Source: Stercoripulliclostridium_A sp045535235 (GTDB lineage: Bacteria > Bacillota > Clostridia > Christensenellales > DTU072). Taken from it: DNA of 6,176 nucleotides. The notes beneath the pieces are model-generated. The model was given only the letters and a program-made list of their open reading frames with translations, made no database searches and was not told the origin of the DNA. Of this stretch, positions 1 through 5,200 are shown in pieces (position 1 is the stretch's first letter; the number at the start of each line of letters is the position of its first letter). The stretch lies in NCBI GenBank assembly GCA_045535235.1, contig JAZSLG010000053.1, positions 1 to 6,176 on the forward strand. Reading direction: 5' to 3'. The position numbers and the translations under genes are program-made.

Positions 1-754
1 TTGCGATGGTAGCCTTACGAATAACGCCAATTAATTCTTCGGGGGTGATTTCCTCTCCTGCAAAGTATTTTTCAAGCAACGTGTCGTCGTGTTCGGCACA
101 ACTTTCCACGATAGCCATTCTAGCAAGCTCGGTTTTTTCCTTGTATTCGTCGGGTACTTCTATTATTTCAACGTTTTTACCAAGATCTTCGTCGCTATAT
201 ATCAAAGCGTGATTGTTAATAACGTCTATTATTCCTCTAAAGGTATCTTCTTGTCCAATGGGAAGAGCTAGAGGCAAGGGATTAGCGTGTAGTCTTTCAT
301 CGAGCATTTTTACGACTCTATCAAAGTCGGCGCCGTTAATATCCATCTTGTTAACGAATGCTATACGTGGTACGCCGTACTTATCAGCTTGACGCCATAC
401 TGTTTCAGATTGGGGTTCTACACCACCTTTAGCACAAAAAACTGCTACTGCACCGTCCAAAACGCGCAAGCTTCTTTCAACCTCTACGGTAAAGTCAACG
501 TGTCCGGGGGTGTCGATAAGGTTAAGTCTGCAATCTCTCCATTGAGTGGTAGTCGCCGCCGAGGTAATAGTAATACCTCTTTCTTGTTCTTGGACCATCC
601 AATCCATAGTAGCGTCGCCATCGTGAGTTTCGCCGGGCTTACGTGTTTTTCCCGTGTAGAACAATATACGCTCGGAAGTAGTCGTCTTTCCAGCGTCAAT
701 GTGAGCCATAATACCTATGTTACGTATTTTATCTAAGGGAAATTCTCTTGGCAT
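1..754 (-). CDS. fusA: Elongation factor G (translocase), N-terminal 251 residues, partial
   Basis: EF-G is the cytosolic GTPase that drives tRNA-mRNA translocation and, with RRF, ribosome recycling. The frame is open from ATG at 754 to the left edge, giving 251 codons; the C-terminal two thirds lie outside. The G-domain motifs are plain: G1 AHIDAGKTT (residues 17-25), G2 RGIT (59-62) within the switch I stretch QEQERGITITSAAT, G3 DTPGH (81-85) followed by VDFTVEVERSLRVLDGAV, and G4 NKMD (135-138). The G5 motif should lie just past the edge. The start is fixed by the usual MPRxxPLxKIRNIGI-type beginning and by AAAGGAGA at 761-768, six bases upstream. It is the last visible gene of the L7Ae-rpsL-rpsG-fusA order, which marks it as the main EF-G rather than a paralogue such as TetM-type proteins. 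A 105-base gap with hairpins separates it from rpsG. Identity is close to certain. Confidence 0.97.
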   Translation of the reverse strand, partial: MPREFPLDKIRNIGIMAHIDAGKTTTSERILFYTGKTRKPGETHDGDATMDWMVQEQERGITITSAATTTQWRDCRLNLIDTPGHVDFTVEVERSLRVLDGAVAVFCAKGGVEPQSETVWRQADKYGVPRIAFVNKMDINGADFDRVVKMLDERLHANPLPLALPIGQEDTFRGIIDVINNHALIYSDEDLGKNVEIIEVPDEYKEKTELARMAIVESCAEHDDTLLEKYFAGEEITPEELIGVIRKATIA

Positions 755-780
755 AATTACTCTCCTTTACTACTTACTAC

Positions 781-797
781 GACGGATTTTTACCGTC
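781..797 (-). other. Small stem-loop in the fusA leader
   Basis: A 5-bp inverted repeat, GACGG / CCGTC, encloses a 7-base AT-rich loop. On the transcribed (minus) strand it lies between the rpsG terminator-like hairpin and the fusA Shine-Dalgarno sequence. Its first arm, ACGGTA, is also complementary to the second arm (TACCGT) of the hairpin at 811-834, so the two structures could compete. No U-run follows it, so it is not itself a terminator. A function is not shown; the symmetry is seen directly. Confidence 0.4.
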
Positions 798-803
798 TTA
801 ACT

Positions 804-834
804 ATAAAATGAACGGTATGAATGCATACCGTTC
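804..834 (-). terminator. Terminator-like hairpin between rpsG and fusA (possible attenuator)
   Basis: Read on the minus strand, a perfect 10-bp stem GAACGGTATG / CATACCGTTC (bases 834-825 and 820-811) closes a 4-base loop and is followed directly by ATTTTAT. It begins about 25 bases after the rpsG stop. The stem is strong, but the U-run is short (four U), so partial termination, attenuation or protection of an mRNA 3' end after rpsG are all plausible. Because fusA follows in the same direction without a visible promoter of its own, complete termination is unlikely. Confidence 0.5.
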
Positions 835-859
835 ACGTTGCTTTCTGATATTTTGGGTC

Positions 860-1330
860 TTACCAACGGAAATGTGCGAAAGCCTTGTTTGCTTCTGCCA
901 TGCGGTGGGTGTCTTCTTTCTTCTTGATAGCACCACCGGCGTTGTTGTAAGCGTCCATAATCTCACCAGCGAGTCGTTGACACATAGTTCTTTCACCACG
1001 CTTTCTTGCGTAAGTTACCAACCAACGGATGCCAAGGGTTTGGCGACGGACGGGTCTAATTTCTAGCGGTACTTGGTAGTTAGCGCCACCTACACGGCGA
1101 GCCTTAACTTCGAGTACGGGCATGATGTTTTCAAGAGCCTTGAAGAAAACTTCTTCGGGAGCTTGACCCATCTTTTCCTTGATGATTGCGAATGCATCGT
1201 AAACGATTTTTTGAGCTGTACCTAGTTTACCATCAAGCATAACTTGGTTGGTAAGTTTGGTGATTACTTCTGAATTATAAACCGGATCGGGTAAAACGTT
1301 CCTCTTTGGAACACCACTTCTTCTGGGCAT
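860..1330 (-). CDS. rpsG: 30S ribosomal protein S7
   Basis: S7 is a primary 16S rRNA-binding protein that nucleates the 30S head, contacts the 3' major domain and lines the E site. The 156-residue product matches the usual short S7 length. It begins MPRRSGVPKR, has the conserved segment PLEIRPVRRQTLGIRWLV (about residues 88-105), and ends with the HRMAEANKAFAHFRW signature. The start is set by an excellent AGGAGGAT at 1338-1345, seven bases before ATG. It lies 34 bases downstream of rpsL. In E. coli S7 represses its own operon by binding a structured rpsL-rpsG gap of roughly 100 bases; here that gap is too short for such a structure, while the following rpsG-fusA gap is long and structured. 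Nothing in the protein looks abnormal. Confidence 0.98.
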   Translation of the reverse strand: MPRRSGVPKRNVLPDPVYNSEVITKLTNQVMLDGKLGTAQKIVYDAFAIIKEKMGQAPEEVFFKALENIMPVLEVKARRVGGANYQVPLEIRPVRRQTLGIRWLVTYARKRGERTMCQRLAGEIMDAYNNAGGAIKKKEDTHRMAEANKAFAHFRW

Positions 1331-1364
1331 TTCAGTATCCTCCTATAAATTTCTCTTGCTAAAA

Positions 1365-1736
1365 CTATTTGGGAGTTTTAGCGCCGTACTTAGACCTTGC
1401 TTGCTTACGTTTTGCAACACCGGCAGTATCAAGAGTACCACGAATAATGTGATATCTAACACCGGGAAGGTCTCTAACTCTTCCGCCTCTAATAAGCACT
1501 ACGCTGTGCTCTTGGAGATTGTGGCCGATACCGGGAATATAAATGGTACCTTCCATTCCGTTTACAAGACGTACTCTTGCGATTTTACGGACTGCGGAGT
1601 TAGGCTTTTTGGGGGTAGTAGTCGTAACGGAAAGACATACGCCTCTCTTTTGGGGACATCCGCCCATGATGGGAGTCAATGACTTTTTGGTTTGACGCGT
1701 TCTACCTTGCCTGATGAGCTGATTAGTTGTTGGCAT
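1365..1736 (-). CDS. rpsL: 30S ribosomal protein S12, with arginine at position 88
   Basis: S12 sits at the decoding centre of the 30S subunit and controls accuracy; it is the classic streptomycin target protein. The 123-residue product is of the short type (E. coli 124) and lacks the insertion of Bacillus S12. Conserved landmarks are CPQKRGVC (27-34), TTPKKPNSA (40-48, with K43 intact), IPGIGHNLQEHSVVLIRGGRV (67-87), DLPGVRYHI and the KQARSKYG tail. Numbering matches E. coli without gaps. Residue 88, normally lysine in GRVKDLPG, is arginine (AGA, bases 1473-1475). D89, the residue that RimO methylthiolates in E. coli, is kept. Other unusual positions are L35-S36, where most S12 have T-R, and G63, where most have V. 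Start ATG at 1736 has AAGGAGG at 1745-1751, eight bases upstream. Second gene of the str operon. Confidence 0.98.
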   Translation of the reverse strand: MPTTNQLIRQGRTRQTKKSLTPIMGGCPQKRGVCLSVTTTTPKKPNSAVRKIARVRLVNGMEGTIYIPGIGHNLQEHSVVLIRGGRVRDLPGVRYHIIRGTLDTAGVAKRKQARSKYGAKTPK

Positions 1737-1737
1737 T

Positions 1738-1791
1738 AAGGGTTCCTCCTTACGTTATTTGATTTTCCCGTTCAACCCTTTTGGGAAAATC
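1738..1791 (-). promoter_or_regulatory. Possible RNA pseudoknot in the rpsL leader
   Basis: In the 64-base L7Ae-rpsL gap, a perfect 9-bp inverted repeat GATTTTCCC / GGGAAAATC (minus-strand 1791-1783 and 1769-1761) closes a 13-base loop. The loop contains AAGGGTT (1780-1774), which is exactly complementary over 7 bases to AACCCTT (1744-1738), the spacer between the rpsL Shine-Dalgarno sequence and its ATG. Stem plus loop-to-RBS pairing would make an H-type pseudoknot that covers the ribosome landing site. This suggests translational control of rpsL, possibly feedback by a ribosomal protein. The complementarity is seen; folding and function are inferred. Confidence 0.4.
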
Positions 1792-1800
1792 GAAGGGCTT

Positions 1801-2052
1801 TTACTTGAGGATACCGACCGTTGAACAGTCCACGTCTATTCCCAACGTTCTGCCAAGTTCACTCTTGGAAGGCACGCGGGTTACGGGAATACGTGCGTTA
1901 CGGCAGGTTTTCACTAGTTCTAGCCTAATATTGCACTCGGTATCATCGGCAATCAAAACACACCTTATTTGATTTTCTTTGATACCGCGATTTACTTGTC
2001 TAAGTCCGATAACCTTTTTCTCCGATAATAATTTTATTATTGACGGTTCCAT
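1801..2052 (-). CDS. L7Ae-family kink-turn RNA-binding protein (YbxF type)
   Basis: The 83-residue product belongs to the small bacterial L7Ae/L30e-like proteins (B. subtilis YbxF and YlxQ), which bind kink-turns in RNA; the exact cellular RNA partner is not settled in bacteria. Family features are the short N-terminal helix, GLRQVNRGI (16-24, the RNA-contact turn equivalent to GxKQTxKAI), the strand CVLIADD (31-37), the IPVTRVPSKSELGRTLGI block (55-72) and a C-terminal hydrophobic strand ending GILK. Its place directly before rpsL is the normal Gram-positive position of ybxF. Here no rpoC precedes it; it is the first gene after its own promoter. AGGAG (2056-2060) is only three bases from the ATG, tighter than the other genes here, but an in-frame TAG just upstream rules out an earlier start. 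The Shine-Dalgarno region may be masked by leader folding. Confidence 0.9.
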   Translation of the reverse strand: MEPSIIKLLSEKKVIGLRQVNRGIKENQIRCVLIADDTECNIRLELVKTCRNARIPVTRVPSKSELGRTLGIDVDCSTVGILK

Positions 2053-2094
2053 AGGCTCCTTTTGCTACACAAAATACTCGCATATTTGCAAGCC
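2053..2094 (-). promoter_or_regulatory. Foldable 5' leader of the L7Ae-rpsL-rpsG-fusA mRNA
   Basis: Transcription from the promoter at 2100-2128 should start at about G2094/G2093, giving a leader of about 42 bases. Its first bases, GGCT (2094-2091), are complementary to AGCC (2057-2054) at the edge of the Shine-Dalgarno sequence. Next to them TGC (2090-2088) can pair with GCA (2065-2063), leaving AAAGG as a bulge. Inside, AAATA / TATTT (2087-2083 with 2076-2072) closes a 6-base loop. Such a fold would partly hide the ribosome binding site. The pairing is visible but short; function is inferred. Confidence 0.3.
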
Positions 2095-2099
2095 TAGTT

Positions 2100-2128
2100 A
2101 TTATAGCAAGGAAAAATCGTCAAGTCAA
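2100..2128 (-). promoter_or_regulatory. Sigma-A-type promoter of the str operon
   Basis: On the minus strand TTGACT (2128-2123) and a consensus TATAAT (2105-2100) are separated by exactly 17 bases. A second overlapping TTGACG gives a 13-base spacer and is not needed. The start site is predicted at about 2093-2094, about 42 bases before the L7Ae start codon. This is a near-consensus, strong promoter, fitting for a ribosomal protein operon, and it shows that the operon is not simply read through from rpoBC. Confidence 0.85.
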
Positions 2129-2201
2129 CTAAAAATAATTACTTTTAGAAGAAAAAAATTTACTTTTGTTTATCTTTTTTACGAAGGTCTAATACAAACT
2201 T

Positions 2202-2230
2202 TTGACACTTTCTAAATTTAACCATATTTT
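2202..2230 (+). promoter_or_regulatory. recD2: Upstream promoter candidate (P1) of recD2
   Basis: A perfect -35 TTGACA (2202-2207) is followed after 17 bases by TATTTT (2225-2230), a four-of-six match to the -10 consensus. The transcript would begin near 2237 and have a leader of about 43 bases with no Shine-Dalgarno sequence. It lies back to back with the str promoter, about 75 bases away. Confidence 0.5.
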
Positions 2231-2256
2231 ATTAGTTTATACAACACATTTTACTT

Positions 2257-2271
2257 ATTATATGATATAAT
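2257..2271 (+). promoter_or_regulatory. recD2: Extended -10 promoter (P2) abutting the recD2 start codon
   Basis: TGATATAAT (2263-2271) is a consensus extended -10 element (TG, one base, TATAAT). No good -35 lies 17 bases upstream, which is tolerated with an extended -10. The usual spacing puts transcription start at about 2278-2280, while the recD2 ATG is at 2280, so the transcript would be leaderless or nearly so. The element is also a dyad, ATTATA-TGA-TATAAT (2257-2271), so a TATAAT is present on both strands, but the minus-strand copy has no matching -35. Confidence 0.65.
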
Positions 2272-2279
2272 CTTTACGT

Positions 2280-4487
2280 ATGGAAATTAAAGGTAGCGTA
2301 CAAGCAGTTGTTTTTTACAATCCCGACAACGGTTTTTCGGTGCTGGAAATAGATACGGAGGGTGGTGTTATTACCGCCGTAGGTTGCATTCCCGAGGTAA
2401 GCGAGGGAGAAAGTCTGGCGCTAGAGGGGAAATGGACTTCCAGCATAAAATACGGAGATAGATTTGAAGTCTCTTCCGTACGCTTTGAGGCGCCCACCAA
2501 CCGTCTTGGCATAGTAAACTACCTTGCAAGCGGACTCTTTTACGGAGTAGGTCCCGCAACTGCTACCAAGATAGTAAACAAGTTTGGTCTCCAAACGCTA
2601 AGCATACTGGAAAATTGTCCGGAAAGGTTGGCGGAAGTAAACGGGATAAGTAAAACGCGCGCCGAAGAAATAGGTCTTGCCTACAAGGAAAACATGGGAA
2701 TGCGCAATACCGTGATTTTCCTACAAAAATACAATATTTCCATGGCAAAGGCCATTAAGATATTCACTTTTTACGGTGAGCTTACCGAGTCCGTAGTAAA
2801 AAAGAATCCTTATATTTTAGCCGAAGATATAGACGGAATTGGCTTTACAACCGCAGACGATATCGCCGTTAAAATGGGTTTTGATTTGGATTCCGATTTT
2901 CGTCTGATAGCAGGCATAAAGCACGTTCTTAGTGAAGCGGGTTCGCGTGAAGGTCACACCACTCTTCCCGCCGAACTACTGATTGAAAGGACCGCCATAT
3001 TGCTCAAAAACGACAATTACGAGCGCATTGGCGAAATGCTTCCTCGCATGGAAATCCTAGGTAAGCTAAAGAGTTTGGCTATTCCAAACGAAGAGGGAGT
3101 AAACGTTAGATATTACTCCAATTCCTTGGATTATAATACCGAAAACGCCATATCGGCACGCCTTGTTAGGCTTGCAAACACCGAGTTTGGAGAGGATATT
3201 GACCTTGATAAAGAAATTAGCGTGTTTGAGCGTACAAACTCGTTATATCTTGATAAAACGCAAAAAGAAGCGGTAACCACTGCGTTAAACAAAGGAAGCG
3301 TAGTAATTACTGGAGGCCCGGGAACGGGTAAAACCACGATAGTAAAATGCATATTGGAGCTTTGCCAATCGGCGGGAATGAAAGTTTCTCTTTGCGCTCC
3401 TACCGGTAGAGCCGCAAAAAGGCTATCGGAGTCCACCGATTATACGGCAAAAACCATACACCGTCTACTGGAAATGGATTTTTCCGAGGGACGTCCCACC
3501 TATCGCTACAACGAAAACGAGCCCCTCGATACCGAAGTAGTCGTCGTTGACGAAATATCCATGGCGGATATCTATATTTTTAACGCGCTCCTTCGTGCGT
3601 TACCCGAAAAATGTAGGCTTATCCTTGTTGGTGACAAAGACCAACTACCAAGCGTATCGCCCGGAAACGTTCTTGCCGATATTATAGAAACGGGCATTCT
3701 TCCCGTGTGTTATCTTAGCGAAATTCATCGCCAAGAGGCCAATTCTCTCATTATCGAAAACGCGCACCGCATAAATCGTGGCGAAATGCCGGTGCTACGC
3801 AACTCATCTAACGACTTTTTCTTTGATAACAAAGAGGGATTTACCGATATACAAAAATCGGTGGTCACCATGGTAACCGATAGACTCCCCTCTTTCCTAA
3901 ACGTTTTATCAAGGGATATCCAAGTACTTGCTCCCGTCAAAAAAGGGCTTGCCGGCGTGGAAAACCTTAACGTTATTCTCCAAAACGCGCTAAATCCTCG
4001 CACCAACGGCATAACGATAAACGGTGTAGAATTTCGTATCGGGGACAAAGTAATGCATACCATGAACGATTATTCTCTCAAATGGGAACGTGGTACGGAA
4101 CGCGGTACTGGGGTATTTAATGGAGAAATAGGATTTATTACCGACATAGTACGTGGATGTCTAACCGTACTATTCGACGACGGAAAGCTTGTAAACTACG
4201 AGCGAGCAAACCAAGAGCATTTGATGCTTGCTTATGCAGTAAGCGTGCATAAGAGTCAAGGTTCCGAGTTCCCGGTAGTAGTACTTGCTCTGCCCGGTGG
4301 CGGACCGATGCTTTCGAGAAACCTGTTATATACCGCGGTGACAAGAGCGAAGCGAGCCGTAGTAATCGTGGGTACGCACAAGGCTTTACGCACCATGGTA
4401 TTCAACGACCAACACGCCAAGAGATACACCCTCTTAAGGGAGCTAATATGCCAAAACTTGAAAAAACTAAAATTGATGCGTGGCTAA
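2280..4487 (+). CDS. recD2: RecD2-type SF1B 5'-3' DNA helicase
   Basis: RecD2 (B. subtilis YrrC type) is a RecBC-independent 5'-3' DNA helicase linked to repair and replication-fork maintenance. The 735 residues cover the whole family layout. An N-terminal OB-like domain opens with MEIKGSV. Helix-hairpin-helix segments follow at GVGPATATKI (89-98), VNGISKTRAEEIG (120-132) and DGIGFTTADDIA (185-196). The helicase core has Walker A GGPGTGKTT (345-353), Walker B DEIS (424-427), motif III GDKDQLPSV (451-459), motif IV EIHRQ (481-485), the GDKVM segment (588-592), motif V/VI region SVHKSQGSE (655-663) and YTAVTRAK (684-691). All catalytic residues are intact. No Shine-Dalgarno sequence precedes the ATG, and an extended -10 ends nine bases before it, so leaderless translation is likely. 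The start is supported by the N-terminal family match. The last 40 bases overlap comF. Confidence 0.96.
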   Translation: MEIKGSVQAVVFYNPDNGFSVLEIDTEGGVITAVGCIPEVSEGESLALEGKWTSSIKYGDRFEVSSVRFEAPTNRLGIVNYLASGLFYGVGPATATKIVNKFGLQTLSILENCPERLAEVNGISKTRAEEIGLAYKENMGMRNTVIFLQKYNISMAKAIKIFTFYGELTESVVKKNPYILAEDIDGIGFTTADDIAVKMGFDLDSDFRLIAGIKHVLSEAGSREGHTTLPAELLIERTAILLKNDNYERIGEMLPRMEILGKLKSLAIPNEEGVNVRYYSNSLDYNTENAISARLVRLANTEFGEDIDLDKEISVFERTNSLYLDKTQKEAVTTALNKGSVVITGGPGTGKTTIVKCILELCQSAGMKVSLCAPTGRAAKRLSESTDYTAKTIHRLLEMDFSEGRPTYRYNENEPLDTEVVVVDEISMADIYIFNALLRALPEKCRLILVGDKDQLPSVSPGNVLADIIETGILPVCYLSEIHRQEANSLIIENAHRINRGEMPVLRNSSNDFFFDNKEGFTDIQKSVVTMVTDRLPSFLNVLSRDIQVLAPVKKGLAGVENLNVILQNALNPRTNGITINGVEFRIGDKVMHTMNDYSLKWERGTERGTGVFNGEIGFITDIVRGCLTVLFDDGKLVNYERANQEHLMLAYAVSVHKSQGSEFPVVVLALPGGGPMLSRNLLYTAVTRAKRAVVIVGTHKALRTMVFNDQHAKRYTLLRELICQNLKKLKLMRG

Positions 4488-5200
4488 AAAGGGTATTTTC
4501 GCGCTTTTCTCACGCTCTTTATCCCGAAGGATATACTTGCTATATTTGCGGAGCAGAGCTTGACGAGAAGCACCGCGCCCACTCCCTTTGTGATAAATGT
4601 CTTGCGCGCTTACCCTATCGTCACGAGTTAACATGTCCCGTTTGCGGAATATACGTAACTCAACCCGGTGAATGCGTCAACTGTCGCGACAACGTTTTAC
4701 CCTACCGTAAAGCCTACGCGCCCTTTGATTACACCGGCTCCATTCGGTATATGATAGTAAGCTACAAAGATAAAGGCAGTCCTTGGCTACACCAATATAT
4801 TTCCAGATTTCTAATCGATTACGCAAAGGCAATGGAAATAACCGCCGACTATCTCGTTTACGTTCCCAGTTCGGAAAAGGCGTTAAAGACGAGAGGATTT
4901 GAACACAACAAAAGGGTTGCGATAGCAGTAGCAAACGCCCTCGACATGGAGTTAACCGAGCCTTTACACCGCGTAATGCAGACCAGAGATAGCCACAAGC
5001 TAAAAGGTAAAGAACGCTATGAAAACGTATCACATTCCTTCAAAATGAGGGAAGATTACGACAAATCCATACTAATTGGTAAACGCGTACTGATTATAGA
5101 CGACGTAATGAGTACGGGAGCAACCGCCACTACTTGCGCCCAAATATTAAAAAACAACGGCGCAAAAGAAATAAATATACTTACACTTGCAAGGTCATGA
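4448..5200 (+). CDS. comF: ComF-family double zinc ribbon / phosphoribosyltransferase-fold protein
   Basis: ComF proteins are needed for DNA uptake in naturally competent bacteria and are also common in species not known to be competent; their fold is that of purine phosphoribosyltransferases. The 250-residue product has an N-terminal helix, then eight cysteines in four CxxC pairs (C31/C34, C48/C51, C63/C66, C76/C79) that can hold two zinc ions. It continues with the family turn RGFEHNKRVA (usually RGFNQxxxLA) and the PRPP-loop VLIIDDVMSTGAT with D218-D219 near the C-terminus. The start ATG at 4448 has AAGGGAG at 4436-4442, five bases upstream, inside recD2, and the genes overlap by 40 bases in different frames, suggesting translational coupling. 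RecD2 next to ComF is a pairing I recall from other Gram-positive genomes. No other competence gene is in the window, so a role in uptake is possible but not shown. Confidence 0.92.
   Translation: MPKLEKTKIDAWLKRVFSRFSHALYPEGYTCYICGAELDEKHRAHSLCDKCLARLPYRHELTCPVCGIYVTQPGECVNCRDNVLPYRKAYAPFDYTGSIRYMIVSYKDKGSPWLHQYISRFLIDYAKAMEITADYLVYVPSSEKALKTRGFEHNKRVAIAVANALDMELTEPLHRVMQTRDSHKLKGKERYENVSHSFKMREDYDKSILIGKRVLIIDDVMSTGATATTCAQILKNNGAKEINILTLARS

Noticed and set aside
389..736. Plus-strand open frame of 115 codons opposite fusA
   Set aside because: It is antisense to a clear EF-G G domain, has no ribosome binding site or recognisable protein features, and is explained by the codon pattern of the real gene.
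798..830. A separate fusA promoter using TATAGT just after the hairpin (minus strand)
   Set aside because: No acceptable -35 lies 16-18 bases upstream (GTATGC at the 17-base position), so the -10 match alone is not convincing.
1331..1364. An E. coli-like S7 operator in the rpsL-rpsG gap
   Set aside because: The gap is only 34 bases, mostly the rpsG ribosome binding site, with no long inverted repeat.
1356..1682. Plus-strand open frame of 108 codons opposite rpsL
   Set aside because: Shadow of rpsL; low-complexity Ser/Asn-rich translation and no initiation signal.
2053..2094. A kink-turn or known riboswitch in the L7Ae leader
   Set aside because: The 42-base leader is too short for a known riboswitch and lacks the bulge followed by tandem G-A pairs of a kink-turn; only simple pairing is visible.
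2257..2285. A minus-strand promoter using the mirror TATAAT at 2262-2257
   Set aside because: The -35 position would be TTCCAT inside the recD2 start, a poor match, and a much better str promoter exists at 2100-2128.
3131..3436. Minus-strand frames inside recD2, also at 3725-4063, and at 4677-5033 in comF and 5877-6173 in tsaD
   Set aside because: The forward frames encode full conserved domains; the reverse frames have no family features or Shine-Dalgarno sequences.
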